Of a DNA stretch of 16,590 nucleotides, positions 5,846-14,567 are shown in pieces. Source of the stretch: Candidatus Gastranaerophilales bacterium (GTDB lineage: Bacteria > Cyanobacteriota > Vampirovibrionia > Gastranaerophilales > Gastranaerophilaceae); assembly GCA_947589525.1 (NCBI GenBank), contig CANQAW010000014.1:1-16590 (forward strand). Direction: 5' to 3'. The first letter of the stretch is position 1. Each line of letters opens with the position of its first letter. The position numbers were made by a program, and so were the translations under genes. A model generated the notes under the pieces. The model was not told where the DNA came from. It searched no databases and saw nothing but the letters and a program-made list of their open reading frames with translations.

Positions 5846-6903
5846 AAATTAATGATTACCTCATCTTTGCCGATATTATTATTTGAAAAATAAATAACCG
5901 TATCGCCTACATCAAGTCCTGACTTTATTTCCATAAGATTATTTTTAATATTTCCCGTGGCAACGGTTCTTTTTTGTGCTTTTATTTGCTTAGCATTCAT
6001 ATATTGAGCTACATATACAAATTTTTCGGAAGTATTTTTATCAACATTCAAGTAAATAACCGGAATTAAAATTTTGCTTTTAACGCCGTCAAATGAAACA
6101 TCAACACTCATGCCTTCTTTTAAATCCGAATTTAAATTGTTTAAAAAAATTCTGACCAAATAACCGCCTGAATTTAGCGAGGTTTTGGATATATATGCAA
6201 TTTTTCCGTCGTATAATTCGCTGTCACGCTTTAATGTTGCATTTTGATTAATTTTGAGCAAATTTATAACAGAACTGTCAACCATGACATCAGCTTCCGT
6301 TTTATCTGACGAAATTAAAGACAACACCGGAGAAAAGGGCGCAGTTTGAGCCCCGACATCTGAAAGTTTTTCAAGAATATAGCCGTCATAAGGAGAAACG
6401 ATTGTATTGTAAGAAATTTGCTTGTTTATTAAATTAATCTTTTGTTTTTGAATATTAATATTCTGCGATGATGTTTTAAGATTATAAAATGCTTCTTCCC
6501 AATCGTTATCGGATATTGCGCCGGCTTTGTGCAGTATATCAACACGGTTATAATACTTGTTATATTTACTTTGCTGAATTTGCATTTCTTTAAGTCTCGC
6601 CGTTTCTTCGTTTTTTTGAATTTCGTATAAAGAACCGTCCAGCCTTGCAAGCACTTGCCCTTTTTTGACAAAATCACCCGTCGAGTAAGGCATATAAACA
6701 ATTCTGCCTTCATTTTGAAAACTCAAAGTAACTCTGTGCTGAGCTTTTATGTAGCCGTGGAACAATAATTCCGTATTTTGCGAAATTTTATAAAGCTTAT
6801 AATTAAAAGAGGAATTTAAATTTTCATCACCGATATCCGCAGTATTACATGAGCTTGCAAACAGGACGATTAACGTTAACAACAAAGCGTTTAATAATTT
6901 CAT
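5842..6903 (-). CDS. RND-type membrane-fusion (periplasmic adaptor) lipoprotein
   Basis: This 353-residue protein has the HlyD/AcrA adaptor layout. A lipoprotein-type signal ends at C19 (A-S-S-C). The first half of the lipoyl domain is at about 55-92 (G-R-I-V-Y-M-P-Y-S-T-G-D-F-V-K-K-G-Q-V-L). A coiled-coil hairpin spans about 95-165, and the second lipoyl half about 167-197 (T-I-V-S-P-Y-D-G-Y-I-L-E-K). Beta-barrel and membrane-proximal domains run to the end (L-K-E-G-M-S-V-D-V, then G-L-D-V-G-D-T-V-I). Adaptors of this kind link an inner-membrane RND transporter to a TolC-type outer-membrane channel. Here its last bases overlap the start of the periplasmic-only RND-like gene by 4 nt, so they are probably made together. 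No Shine-Dalgarno sequence is visible before the ATG, and a 52-nt gap separates it from the gene upstream. Confidence 0.9.
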   Translation of the reverse strand: MKLLNALLLTLIVLFASSCNTADIGDENLNSSFNYKLYKISQNTELLFHGYIKAQHRVTLSFQNEGRIVYMPYSTGDFVKKGQVLARLDGSLYEIQKNEETARLKEMQIQQSKYNKYYNRVDILHKAGAISDNDWEEAFYNLKTSSQNINIQKQKINLINKQISYNTIVSPYDGYILEKLSDVGAQTAPFSPVLSLISSDKTEADVMVDSSVINLLKINQNATLKRDSELYDGKIAYISKTSLNSGGYLVRIFLNNLNSDLKEGMSVDVSFDGVKSKILIPVIYLNVDKNTSEKFVYVAQYMNAKQIKAQKRTVATGNIKNNLMEIKSGLDVGDTVIYFSNNNIGKDEVIINL

Positions 6904-6955
6904 TTTTAAATTTTATTAAACAATAAGCAAAAAATAATTATCCTTAATAACTATT

Positions 6956-7891
6956 TTAGTCAATTACACGTTTTAGGAAAATACCGTTGCTTGAAACATT
7001 AACCTTAATCGGGATTTTTGAAATCAATATTGATTCGCAGGTAGTTAAATTATAACCCCAAAGCCCCAGAAAGACTTTTTCGTTGTTTTCTCCCAGTGCG
7101 TAACAATATGCAAGAATTAAATCGTCATTATCCGCACTAAATCCCAGAGGAGTAATATCGTATCTGTATTTTACAATTTGAATGTTTTGCCATTCAAGAA
7201 AATACTTTTTAATGGCATTATCAAAATTATCGAGCTTGATTGTATAAGGATTATCGTCATCGACAAAATAAACATACATATATGTTTTATAAATGCCGTT
7301 TAGCAAAGAACCTATTTTTTCTTTAAATAAAACCTTTTTTGAATCCTTGCTCCAATCAACCAAAGATAATCCGCTGTACAGATTTTTATATAAAACATCA
7401 TTCCCGCTTTGCGCAACGGGAACTCTTGTTTTTTGGTTGTGGATATAATTAAGCAATCTGTCTTTTCTGTTTAAGGCGGTATCCAGTTTTTCAACAAAAA
7501 AAGCGCTGGAGATTTGATTGTACTCGCTTTGAAAATAAAAACGGGGATATGCAACATAGTTAAATTTACTGTCGGAAATTAAATAAGGAATAACCGCAAG
7601 CTTTGATTTTATATCTTCAATATTGACTTCTCTTGAAGCAATCGGGGTATTAAACTTTTCAAAAACATAATGAGGTTCGGGGTAAAAATGTTTTTTATCC
7701 GATTTTAAAGGTTGAAATTGAGGAAGCTCTCTGTCGCTCAAAGGAACGGATTTTGCTTTTTCAAGCCATTCCTGTTTTGTTTGAACCATGCGCTCTTTTT
7801 GCACCTGCGGTTTTTTCTTAAAACCGAAAGCATCACAGGGCAAGCTTATCAACAAACAAACAAGAAAAATAACGGCGCACAACGGCTTCAT
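6956..7891 (-). CDS. Exported protein of unknown function (311 aa)
   Basis: I do not recognise the family. A signal peptide spans about residues 1-21 (hydrophobic core, then P-C-D-A before F-G-F), so the product is exported. The mature part has a lysine-rich N-terminal region and no further membrane helix. The segment S-K-D-S-K-K-V-L-F-K near 188 and the later S-A-D-N-D-D-L-I-L-A-Y near 256 loosely resemble the repeated strands of TolB-type beta-propellers, but only two weak units are visible. It begins 3 nt after the response-regulator gene ends and lies upstream of the adaptor gene, so it is probably a periplasmic component or sensor for the same system. That role is inferred from position only. 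Confidence 0.75.
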   Translation of the reverse strand: MKPLCAVIFLVCLLISLPCDAFGFKKKPQVQKERMVQTKQEWLEKAKSVPLSDRELPQFQPLKSDKKHFYPEPHYVFEKFNTPIASREVNIEDIKSKLAVIPYLISDSKFNYVAYPRFYFQSEYNQISSAFFVEKLDTALNRKDRLLNYIHNQKTRVPVAQSGNDVLYKNLYSGLSLVDWSKDSKKVLFKEKIGSLLNGIYKTYMYVYFVDDDNPYTIKLDNFDNAIKKYFLEWQNIQIVKYRYDITPLGFSADNDDLILAYCYALGENNEKVFLGLWGYNLTTCESILISKIPIKVNVSSNGIFLKRVID

Positions 7892-7894
7892 TAA

Positions 7895-8569
7895 TTATAC
7901 CAATCCTTCTTTAAGAGCGATTATAGCCGCTTTTGTTCTGTCTTTCAGATACAATTTCTGTAAAATATTATGAACGTGAGCTTTAGTAGTCGAAATTGAA
8001 ACAACAAGCTTTTGAGAAATTTCCTGATTGGACAGACCGTCTACTATTAAAGCCAGCACTTCAAGCTCTTTTTTTGTCAGACCGTATTTTTTATTTGATT
8101 CACTGCGTATTTTATTGCTTGCGCCGAGTATGTCATTTTCATTTTGAATACTTGAGAGAACAACTCTTGCAATAGCGCTGTCAATCCAAGCACAGTGCTC
8201 GGAAACGGTTTGAATTGCATTTATTAAATTCAAACTGCTCGAGCCTTTCATAATATATCCGTCAGCCCCTGCTTTAAAAGCTTCAAAGATATCTTCCCTA
8301 CTGTCTCTTGAAGTAAACATTAAAACAGCACAATCAAGCTTTAAATCCTCTTTTATTTTTCTGGTAGCGGTAATGCCGTCCATTTTCGGAAGACCGATAT
8401 CCATTAATATAACATCGGGATTGTATTTAAGAGCCAAATTTACACCTTCAATTCCGTCGGTAGCCTGAGCCAAAAGAGTGAAATTCGGAGTATTTTCTAT
8501 TTTCATGGCCAGCCCGAGTCTGGTAAATTCGTGGTCTTCAACCAAAAGAATGTTTATATTTTTATTCAT
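7895..8569 (-). CDS. NarL/FixJ-type response regulator
   Basis: The 224 residues form a receiver plus a LuxR-type DNA-binding domain. The receiver (about 5-125) has acidic pair E11-D12, phospho-acceptor D57 (V-I-L-M-D-I-G-L-P), T86 and K108. The helix-turn-helix (about 160-224) reads L-T-K-K-E-L-E-V-L-A-L-I, then L-S-N-Q-E-I-S-Q-K-L and S-T-T-K-A-H-V-H-N-I-L-Q-K-L, the standard NarL pattern. It is a transcription factor controlled by phosphorylation. Its start codon overlaps the stop of the kinase gene (TAATG), and the cluster with the exported protein, adaptor and RND-like genes continues downstream. The kinase is the obvious partner, and the cluster itself is a plausible target. No operator could be assigned. 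Confidence 0.95.
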   Translation of the reverse strand: MNKNINILLVEDHEFTRLGLAMKIENTPNFTLLAQATDGIEGVNLALKYNPDVILMDIGLPKMDGITATRKIKEDLKLDCAVLMFTSRDSREDIFEAFKAGADGYIMKGSSSLNLINAIQTVSEHCAWIDSAIARVVLSSIQNENDILGASNKIRSESNKKYGLTKKELEVLALIVDGLSNQEISQKLVVSISTTKAHVHNILQKLYLKDRTKAAIIALKEGLV

Positions 8570-10116
8570 TATACGGTCACCTTATTATCACTAATAGAAT
8601 TTTTCAAAATGAAAGAAAATTTTGAACCCTTATTTAATTGAGATTCAACAAAAATTTTCCCGTTATGCGCTTCAATTATTTGTCTGGACAAATACAAACC
8701 AAGACCTGTAGAAGTAGAGCGTTTTTGATTTGTTCCCTGAGAAAATCTGCTAAATAATTTGTCACGGTCTGCTTTAGAAAGACCTATTCCGTCATCAATA
8801 ACGCTTAAACAAAAATCTTTATCTTGCTGTTGAGCAAGAATATCAATGTAAGTAGCATTTTGAGAATGATTAATCGCATTGCCTATTAAATTAACCAAAA
8901 CACGGCGCAGTTCGTTTTTATCCGCATTTATGTACAAATCCGTAAACTCTGACTTAAGAGAAATGTTGATATTTTGTTTTTTTGCAAGCGGACATAATTG
9001 CTCAATGCACTCGTTTATAAGCTTTATTATATCAAACTTGGAAATACATAAATATGTTTTTGACGCTTCATATCTGTAGACTTCAAGCAAAGTGTTTACA
9101 AGACCGAGCATATCTTCAGAGCTTTTTTTCATGGCGGAAAAAAGATTTAACTGCTTATCCGAAATATCTCCCAATGACTTATCCAATACAAAATCTAAAC
9201 CGGAAATTGAAGCCAATAAAGGCGTTCTGAGGTCATGGGTTAAAGTTGCGATAAAATCATCCCGTAATCGCTCGGTTTCCTTTTGATATGTTACGTCACG
9301 AATAACGGCAACAAAAAAATTGTTATGTTCGTCATTAACAGGTGCAATGCTAATCTCTACGGGAATTTTAATATCCTTTTTGTAGTTAATTAAGCCGTAA
9401 TTTCGAAGAAAAAAATTTTCCTTTTTGCTTAGCTCTATTTTGGAAAACTGTTTTTTCTCCGAGACAACAAGTTCAAAAAGATTTTTTGACAACAAATCTT
9501 TTTTACTTTGCCCAAATAAAGCAACTGAAGCGTTATTGAGCTCTATTATTTTTAAATTATGATTAAACAGAACAATACCGTCGGCACAATTTGAAAAAAT
9601 AGCATTCAGTTTTGAATTACTCAAAGATAACTGCAAGGTGCGCTCATGTACAATATCTTCAAGATTTTTTGAATATTTTTCCAGCTTGTTGTTAGCATTT
9701 TCAAGTTCGACAATCTTTTTATCAAGTTCTTTTTTAAGACGGGTTTGAGTAAGCGCATTTTTTATATTAATAAGCAAATTTTTGTTATCCCAAGGCTTTT
9801 CAATATATTTAAAAATTCCTATTTCATTAATTGCACGAATTGCATTTTCCTTATCGGCATATCCCGTAAGAAGCATTGTGGTAATGTTATTTTGTAAATT
9901 TTTAGCACACTCGAGAAACTCTATTCCGTTCATTTCGGGCATAATAAAATCGCTGATAATTAAATCAGCTTCGTTAGATTCTATATACTTTAAAGCTGTT
10001 TTAGGATTATTGAACGATTTTACGTTGCTAAATCCTTCAAGCCCTAAAAGCATTGAAAGAGTTTTGGTGACCATTGGCTCATCGTCGACTATTATGATTT
10101 TGCCTAACTTGTCCAT
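8569..10116 (-). CDS. Soluble hybrid sensor histidine kinase (receiver-PAS-HisKA-HATPase)
   Basis: The 515-residue protein starts with a receiver domain (about 5-122; D11/D12, phospho-acceptor D56, T84, and K107 in an E-K-P-W motif). A coiled coil (about 125-165) and a PAS domain (about 168-280) follow. The dimerisation domain has H294 in T-H-D-L-R-T-P-L. The ATPase domain shows the N box with N413, D-D-G-I-G-L at 441-446 and T-G-L-G-L at 470-474. No membrane helix or signal peptide is present, so it senses a cytoplasmic cue or receives phosphate from another kinase. The N-terminal receiver with a PAS-linked kinase suggests a relay ending on the response regulator encoded directly after it (1-nt TAATG overlap). 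No Shine-Dalgarno sequence is visible. It is the first gene of the five-gene minus-strand cluster. Confidence 0.95.
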   Translation of the reverse strand: MDKLGKIIIVDDEPMVTKTLSMLLGLEGFSNVKSFNNPKTALKYIESNEADLIISDFIMPEMNGIEFLECAKNLQNNITTMLLTGYADKENAIRAINEIGIFKYIEKPWDNKNLLINIKNALTQTRLKKELDKKIVELENANNKLEKYSKNLEDIVHERTLQLSLSNSKLNAIFSNCADGIVLFNHNLKIIELNNASVALFGQSKKDLLSKNLFELVVSEKKQFSKIELSKKENFFLRNYGLINYKKDIKIPVEISIAPVNDEHNNFFVAVIRDVTYQKETERLRDDFIATLTHDLRTPLLASISGLDFVLDKSLGDISDKQLNLFSAMKKSSEDMLGLVNTLLEVYRYEASKTYLCISKFDIIKLINECIEQLCPLAKKQNINISLKSEFTDLYINADKNELRRVLVNLIGNAINHSQNATYIDILAQQQDKDFCLSVIDDGIGLSKADRDKLFSRFSQGTNQKRSTSTGLGLYLSRQIIEAHNGKIFVESQLNKGSKFSFILKNSISDNKVTV

Positions 10117-10238
10117 AATAAAAAGATAATTTATTTTTCGAAATAATACAAATTATTAACAAAAATATAAATTAACTTGGAATTGAGCAACTTTTTTGTT
10201 TTAACTGTTTTATAGATGTATTGCTAAAATTAAATGCT

Positions 10239-12287
10239 ATGAAATTAAAATTATATAATTATTACAAAAAAACAGATTTACATTACGGAAAGAGGAGCAA
10301 AACAGAGGATTTTGCCCGCAGGAATTCCGCTATAAATTTTAATGGCGGAAAAGAATTTGTACTTACGAACGAATTTATAGAAAAACAAGGCGGAGTTAGC
10401 GCAATAGTTAATAAAATAAACAACGCTATCGGAAAAACCGAAACAGGAAACGAGTTTTTCTTCGATTCCCTTCTTAGAAAATCGCAGACGGAAGGCTTAA
10501 ACGTTAAAAGCTACAAAATCAAAGAAGGGCTTGTTGAAACTTTAAATATTTTTAATCATATAAAAGACATTATAAACAGTGTTTCAAACAAAATTGCTCA
10601 CAGAAATATATTTGAGACAAGGGCTTTAGAAAAAGAAAAAAACCATGCTTTCAATCTGACAAGAGAAATACTTGAAGTATATAAGCAATGCTCGGATACA
10701 AATCAGGAATTTGAATCAAAAGTCGCACTGGAAATTGCAGATCTGGCAAAAAACTATTCCACAAGAGACGAAAGAACCATTAACAGAGCCGTAACGGCAA
10801 CGGTTAGCGCAATTTTTTCTTCAAATGACTTTTATAATATTTCCATGCTTCAAAAGGATGATAAAACGGAAGCAAAAAAAGCACAAAAGTCCAGACTTAA
10901 ACAAGAAATGACAAGAATGCTTCTGTCGGCAGGACTGACTTTTATAACACTGGGTGCACTTGATAAAATAACAAGAAAGAGTACTTTTTTAAATGCAGGA
11001 ACTATAGCAATCAGTGCGCTTATGTCTGAGATTATATCAAGACTGTTAAACAAAGTTTCTCTGCTCCCGCTGACTCCAAAACAAGCCGAAAAAATAGCAA
11101 AAAAACGAAAACACGAAACAACAAACGAAAATGAAACAAAAACCGCACCCTCACAAACAAACAACGCCTCTTTATTTAAGCCGTTTGCAACCGAAAACAA
11201 AGGGGCAATGGATATTCTATACAAAAATGTGGCATCTCAAAAAACACCAAAACACAAACATTGCAACAAAATTATAAAAGTTTTTGCCGAGCTTTTTGTA
11301 TTGTGCAATCTTATATATCTTTTAGGTCAGATAAAAACCGGCAAAAGTCAAAAAAAGATTGGTCAATATGCAATTGATTTTATAGAAAAAGTAACAAGGC
11401 GCACGGATGAAATCGATTTAAGTATTTTAAAAGCAGATGTAAACAAGCTGAAGCAAGCCGAAAATGCGGGTGATATACAAACATTACTAAATCAATACGT
11501 TGATTTTATAGATTCTTACACAACCCCCAAATTAGCTTGTAAAAAAGATGTATTCTTATGGACGGGGTTAATTGAAGGTATCGGAAAAATTCCTAAAACA
11601 ATATACACACCTATGACTGCGCCGATTAAAGCAATTCAATCGCATATTTTCAAACCCGCTAATACAAATCACGGAAATAATATAGATAAACTAAAGAAAA
11701 TGGCGCTTCAAACCTTGCATGAAATAATTGAAAAAAATAAAACCGACGGCAAAATAACTTCGCACAATGCTTCGCAAATAATAAACGAAATCAAAAAGAA
11801 CACAAGAAATATTGCTCTTGCAAAACAGGAAACAGGAAATCTTGCAAACTTATCCAGAACGCTTGTTACTATTATCAGTACTTATTTCTTTGTAAACGAC
11901 TACAGAAACAGAGTTTTAATTGAGTCCGAAGGAAAAGATATAGACGGTGCACAAGAAGAAATGAACGAAAAAATAGGACATAAGCTTGCAAACTTTATAA
12001 TTAACGGCACATTAATGAATACATTTAACTCAACATTCAAACATGCGCTAAATTCAAGTTTGTTGTGCGCAACTATAATACCGACAATATGTGAAACACT
12101 AAATGAAACATTAATAAGATTTACAATCTGCCAACCTGTTTTAAGAAAAAATTCCCGAGAAGAAATTATTGATTTTGAAGAAAAATTAAACCAAAGAAAA
12201 GGATTTTTGGGCTGGTGGACAAAAAAATTCAAAAAATTAACCGGCAAAAAAACTCTGTGCGAAAAAATACATGTTAAAGCAAATTAA
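10239..12287 (+). CDS. Lineage-specific membrane protein of unknown function (about 682 aa, F-N-G-G motif)
   Basis: No named family is recognised. The frame is open from a TTG at 10,221 (688 residues). I prefer the in-frame ATG at 10,239 because a possible -10 (TATAGA at 10,211-10,216) leaves little room for the earlier start. Neither start has a Shine-Dalgarno sequence. The N-terminus carries S-A-I-N-F-N-G-G near residue 32, resembling the F-K-G-G motif of the protein at 2,934-4,301. Hydrophobic segments lie at about 227-240, 250-268, 346-365 and 540-552 (ATG numbering), between long lysine-rich helical stretches. The end is basic, with G-F-L-G-W-W-T-K-K-F-K-K-L-T-G-K-K. It is divergent from the kinase cluster. 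It is probably an inner-membrane protein; its function is unknown. Confidence 0.8.
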   Translation: MKLKLYNYYKKTDLHYGKRSKTEDFARRNSAINFNGGKEFVLTNEFIEKQGGVSAIVNKINNAIGKTETGNEFFFDSLLRKSQTEGLNVKSYKIKEGLVETLNIFNHIKDIINSVSNKIAHRNIFETRALEKEKNHAFNLTREILEVYKQCSDTNQEFESKVALEIADLAKNYSTRDERTINRAVTATVSAIFSSNDFYNISMLQKDDKTEAKKAQKSRLKQEMTRMLLSAGLTFITLGALDKITRKSTFLNAGTIAISALMSEIISRLLNKVSLLPLTPKQAEKIAKKRKHETTNENETKTAPSQTNNASLFKPFATENKGAMDILYKNVASQKTPKHKHCNKIIKVFAELFVLCNLIYLLGQIKTGKSQKKIGQYAIDFIEKVTRRTDEIDLSILKADVNKLKQAENAGDIQTLLNQYVDFIDSYTTPKLACKKDVFLWTGLIEGIGKIPKTIYTPMTAPIKAIQSHIFKPANTNHGNNIDKLKKMALQTLHEIIEKNKTDGKITSHNASQIINEIKKNTRNIALAKQETGNLANLSRTLVTIISTYFFVNDYRNRVLIESEGKDIDGAQEEMNEKIGHKLANFIINGTLMNTFNSTFKHALNSSLLCATIIPTICETLNETLIRFTICQPVLRKNSREEIIDFEEKLNQRKGFLGWWTKKFKKLTGKKTLCEKIHVKAN

Positions 12288-12299
12288 AGTAAAAAAATT

Positions 12300-12326
12300 C
12301 TTTTGTTTATGATAAAATGACAAAAG
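12300..12326. promoter_or_regulatory. Inverted repeat over the phosphohexomutase promoter region
   Basis: Arms CTTTTGT (12,300-12,306) and ACAAAAG (12,320-12,326) are perfect inverted repeats flanking TATGATAAAAT, which contains candidate -10 boxes (TATGAT at 12,308-12,313). A weak -35 (TTAAAG at 12,284-12,289) overlaps the stop codon of the preceding gene. It could be an operator or a weak terminator. There is no T run after the second arm, which argues against a terminator. Confidence 0.3.
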
Positions 12327-12350
12327 TTAAGTATTAAGAGAGTATATTTT

Positions 12351-14549
12351 ATGAATTTGGAAAAGATGTTACTGGATAGCGTGGAGAACAACACGCCTGA
12401 TACAATTAAAAATGATAAAATTTTTAACTATTTAAATAAAGATAAATTTACATTTAAACTTACAAAAGAACTTGTTGAAAATTTGAATTTAAAAAGCTGG
12501 TTTGAAGCGTATAAAAAAGAAGCTTTAGTATCAACCGCAGGAATTAGAGGTCCTCAAAACATTTTATATCCCCATGATACAAGATTTCCCATTAATACTA
12601 TCGGAATAACCCTTGCAACGCTTGCAAAAGTGCTGGTTTTAAAAGAAAAATACCCTGACCAAAAACTTGTAAAAATAGCAGGATGCGAAGTCAGATACAA
12701 TTCAAAAATATACTTGGACATAATTACAAGAATTCAAGCTTCATTGGGCATCAGAACTCTAACACCCAAAAACAGGCAAACAATCCCGATATGGCTTGCT
12801 TCTTTTTTAGCGTTTAAATTAGACCTTGTCGGAGGCGAATACATTACAAGTTCTCACGGTATTTCGGTTAAAAATGCAACAAAGGACTTAAATAATCAAG
12901 GAAGCCAGTTTTTGCCCAACGAGAGTATGGAATTTGTCAGCAAAATTGAAGAAATTTTAAACACGGTGGACGAAAAAGGAGTATATGAAATAGAATTTTC
13001 ATCTTCTCAAGACAAATTAATTGACGAAGATACAATGGAAAAACTAAACAACGGTATTGACTACTATTGCCAATACCTTCAAAAAGGGGTTGCTAACGAA
13101 GACAATCTTAATAAAATCAGGGCTTCAAAAAATAAAATCGTTATTGATGCGGTTGGCGGATGTGCATATAACACATTGTCCAAAATCTTGGAAAAACTTA
13201 ATATAAATAATTCTTTTTACTGGCTTAACATCCAAGAAGACCCGTTTTTCCACTCTATCGGAAAGGATATTAAAAAAGATAAAAACGGAAATTCGGTGTT
13301 CTATGATTGGTCGCTTGATGTTACGGTTAGCGCCAAAGATGAAAACGGCAAAGAATATTTTCCCGTTGTTAATTCTCTAAATTACTCGGAAAAATTAAAA
13401 AATTTTCCCTTAAACACCGTTGTGCTAATAACAGACCCCGATCATGACAGATTAAATATTGTTCAAATAATTTCAAAAAACGACATTGAAAGCGCAAAAA
13501 ATGCAGGAGCAGACACAATTGAACTTGACGAAAATCGTATACTGTGCGTATTTTCAGCAAATCAATCTTTCTTGATGCTTATGGATTTTTGGTATAATTC
13601 GGTTAAACAAAATAAGGATTATTTTATTGTAAAAACAACCGCAAGCTCACGTTCTTGGGATGAATGGGCAAAATCTAAAGGCATAAAAGTAATAAACACT
13701 CCCGTCGGCTTTAAAGAAATTGCAAACGTAATTAAAAAAATTGAAGCGCAGTATGTTCAAAACAAAGAAACAATTAAAATTACAGATATTTTTAACAACG
13801 AAATATCACTGGGTTCAAACCCCGCAATGGTAACAGGTGCGGAAGAATCAGGCGGAATGATAATCGGAGCAATTGAACCTATAAAATCGCTCAATAACAG
13901 AATTGCGCTTGCCATGAGGGAAAAATCCGCAACCGAAGCAATAATAGTAGCTTCCGCTCTTATTGCAACATGTGAAAATACTCTTGCGGACAAATTAAAT
14001 AAAATTTATAAAGAAAACAACATAATTTCAAAATATGATGTCAGAACAGATATTTCATATTACAACGAGTCAGAACCCGACATCAATAAACTTAAACTTG
14101 CAAAAATCGAAGGTGAAGCAAAAAGAACCAAAAACGATTTATTTTATCTGGCTCTGGCTTTAGCAAAATATGAAAATAAAATATCAATTGAAAATGTCAG
14201 AGAGATACTATCTTCAAACTTCAATAATCTTGATTTTTCAAATCTGGAAGATATTGTTTTTGTCGGAGACGGAACTTACCTTAAATTTAGCGACAAATTT
14301 GTCGAAATAAGACCGTCGGGAACGGATGCAAAAACAAAAGCTTATGCGGGCGGAAACAATAAAGAAATTCTTAATAAATATGCACAAACGCTGGGAAATT
14401 ATGGCGGGGATTTGAATGAAATTTATAAAAAGTATATAGACGATAATTTTTATAACAGCGCCAAAGAAAATTCCTATAAAATTTATGATAAATACGCAAA
14501 AAGTGATGAAGATAAACGTCCTTTCTTAATACCGGATTACGATTTTTAA
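12351..14549 (+). CDS. Phosphohexomutase (phosphoglucomutase/phosphomannomutase family), long variant
   Basis: The 732-residue protein has the four signatures of alpha-D-phosphohexomutases in the right order. An S-T-A-G-I-R-G entry motif lies at 61-67. The active-serine loop Y-I-T-S-S-H-G (S168, H169) stands where T-A-S-H-N-P is usual. The metal loop T-D-P-D-H-D-R is at 361-367. The sugar-binding loop P-V-G-F-K-E-I is at 451-457, followed by G-A-E-E-S-G-G at 496-502. The phosphate-binding loop R-P-S-G-T is at 654-658. These enzymes move phosphate between C1 and C6 of a sugar through a phosphoserine. The protein is well above the usual 450-580 residues, with an extended N-terminus, a large insert between the serine and metal loops, and a C-terminal tail. 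The catalytic serine is kept, so activity is likely but the substrate cannot be named. lysS follows after 18 nt. Confidence 0.9.
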   Translation: MNLEKMLLDSVENNTPDTIKNDKIFNYLNKDKFTFKLTKELVENLNLKSWFEAYKKEALVSTAGIRGPQNILYPHDTRFPINTIGITLATLAKVLVLKEKYPDQKLVKIAGCEVRYNSKIYLDIITRIQASLGIRTLTPKNRQTIPIWLASFLAFKLDLVGGEYITSSHGISVKNATKDLNNQGSQFLPNESMEFVSKIEEILNTVDEKGVYEIEFSSSQDKLIDEDTMEKLNNGIDYYCQYLQKGVANEDNLNKIRASKNKIVIDAVGGCAYNTLSKILEKLNINNSFYWLNIQEDPFFHSIGKDIKKDKNGNSVFYDWSLDVTVSAKDENGKEYFPVVNSLNYSEKLKNFPLNTVVLITDPDHDRLNIVQIISKNDIESAKNAGADTIELDENRILCVFSANQSFLMLMDFWYNSVKQNKDYFIVKTTASSRSWDEWAKSKGIKVINTPVGFKEIANVIKKIEAQYVQNKETIKITDIFNNEISLGSNPAMVTGAEESGGMIIGAIEPIKSLNNRIALAMREKSATEAIIVASALIATCENTLADKLNKIYKENNIISKYDVRTDISYYNESEPDINKLKLAKIEGEAKRTKNDLFYLALALAKYENKISIENVREILSSNFNNLDFSNLEDIVFVGDGTYLKFSDKFVEIRPSGTDAKTKAYAGGNNKEILNKYAQTLGNYGGDLNEIYKKYIDDNFYNSAKENSYKIYDKYAKSDEDKRPFLIPDYDF

Positions 14550-14567
14550 TTAATTCAAGGAGATAAA

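Noticed and set aside
9782..10129. Open frame on the plus strand inside the histidine kinase gene
   Set aside because: It is antisense to the conserved receiver domain and has no recognisable features. The same holds for the other antisense frames in the plsC-like, mutase and lysS genes.
10117..10238. Promoters between the kinase gene and the 688-codon frame
   Set aside because: The spacer is very AT-rich and several -10-like strings can be drawn on both strands, but none has a convincing -35 at proper spacing, so no promoter is annotated.
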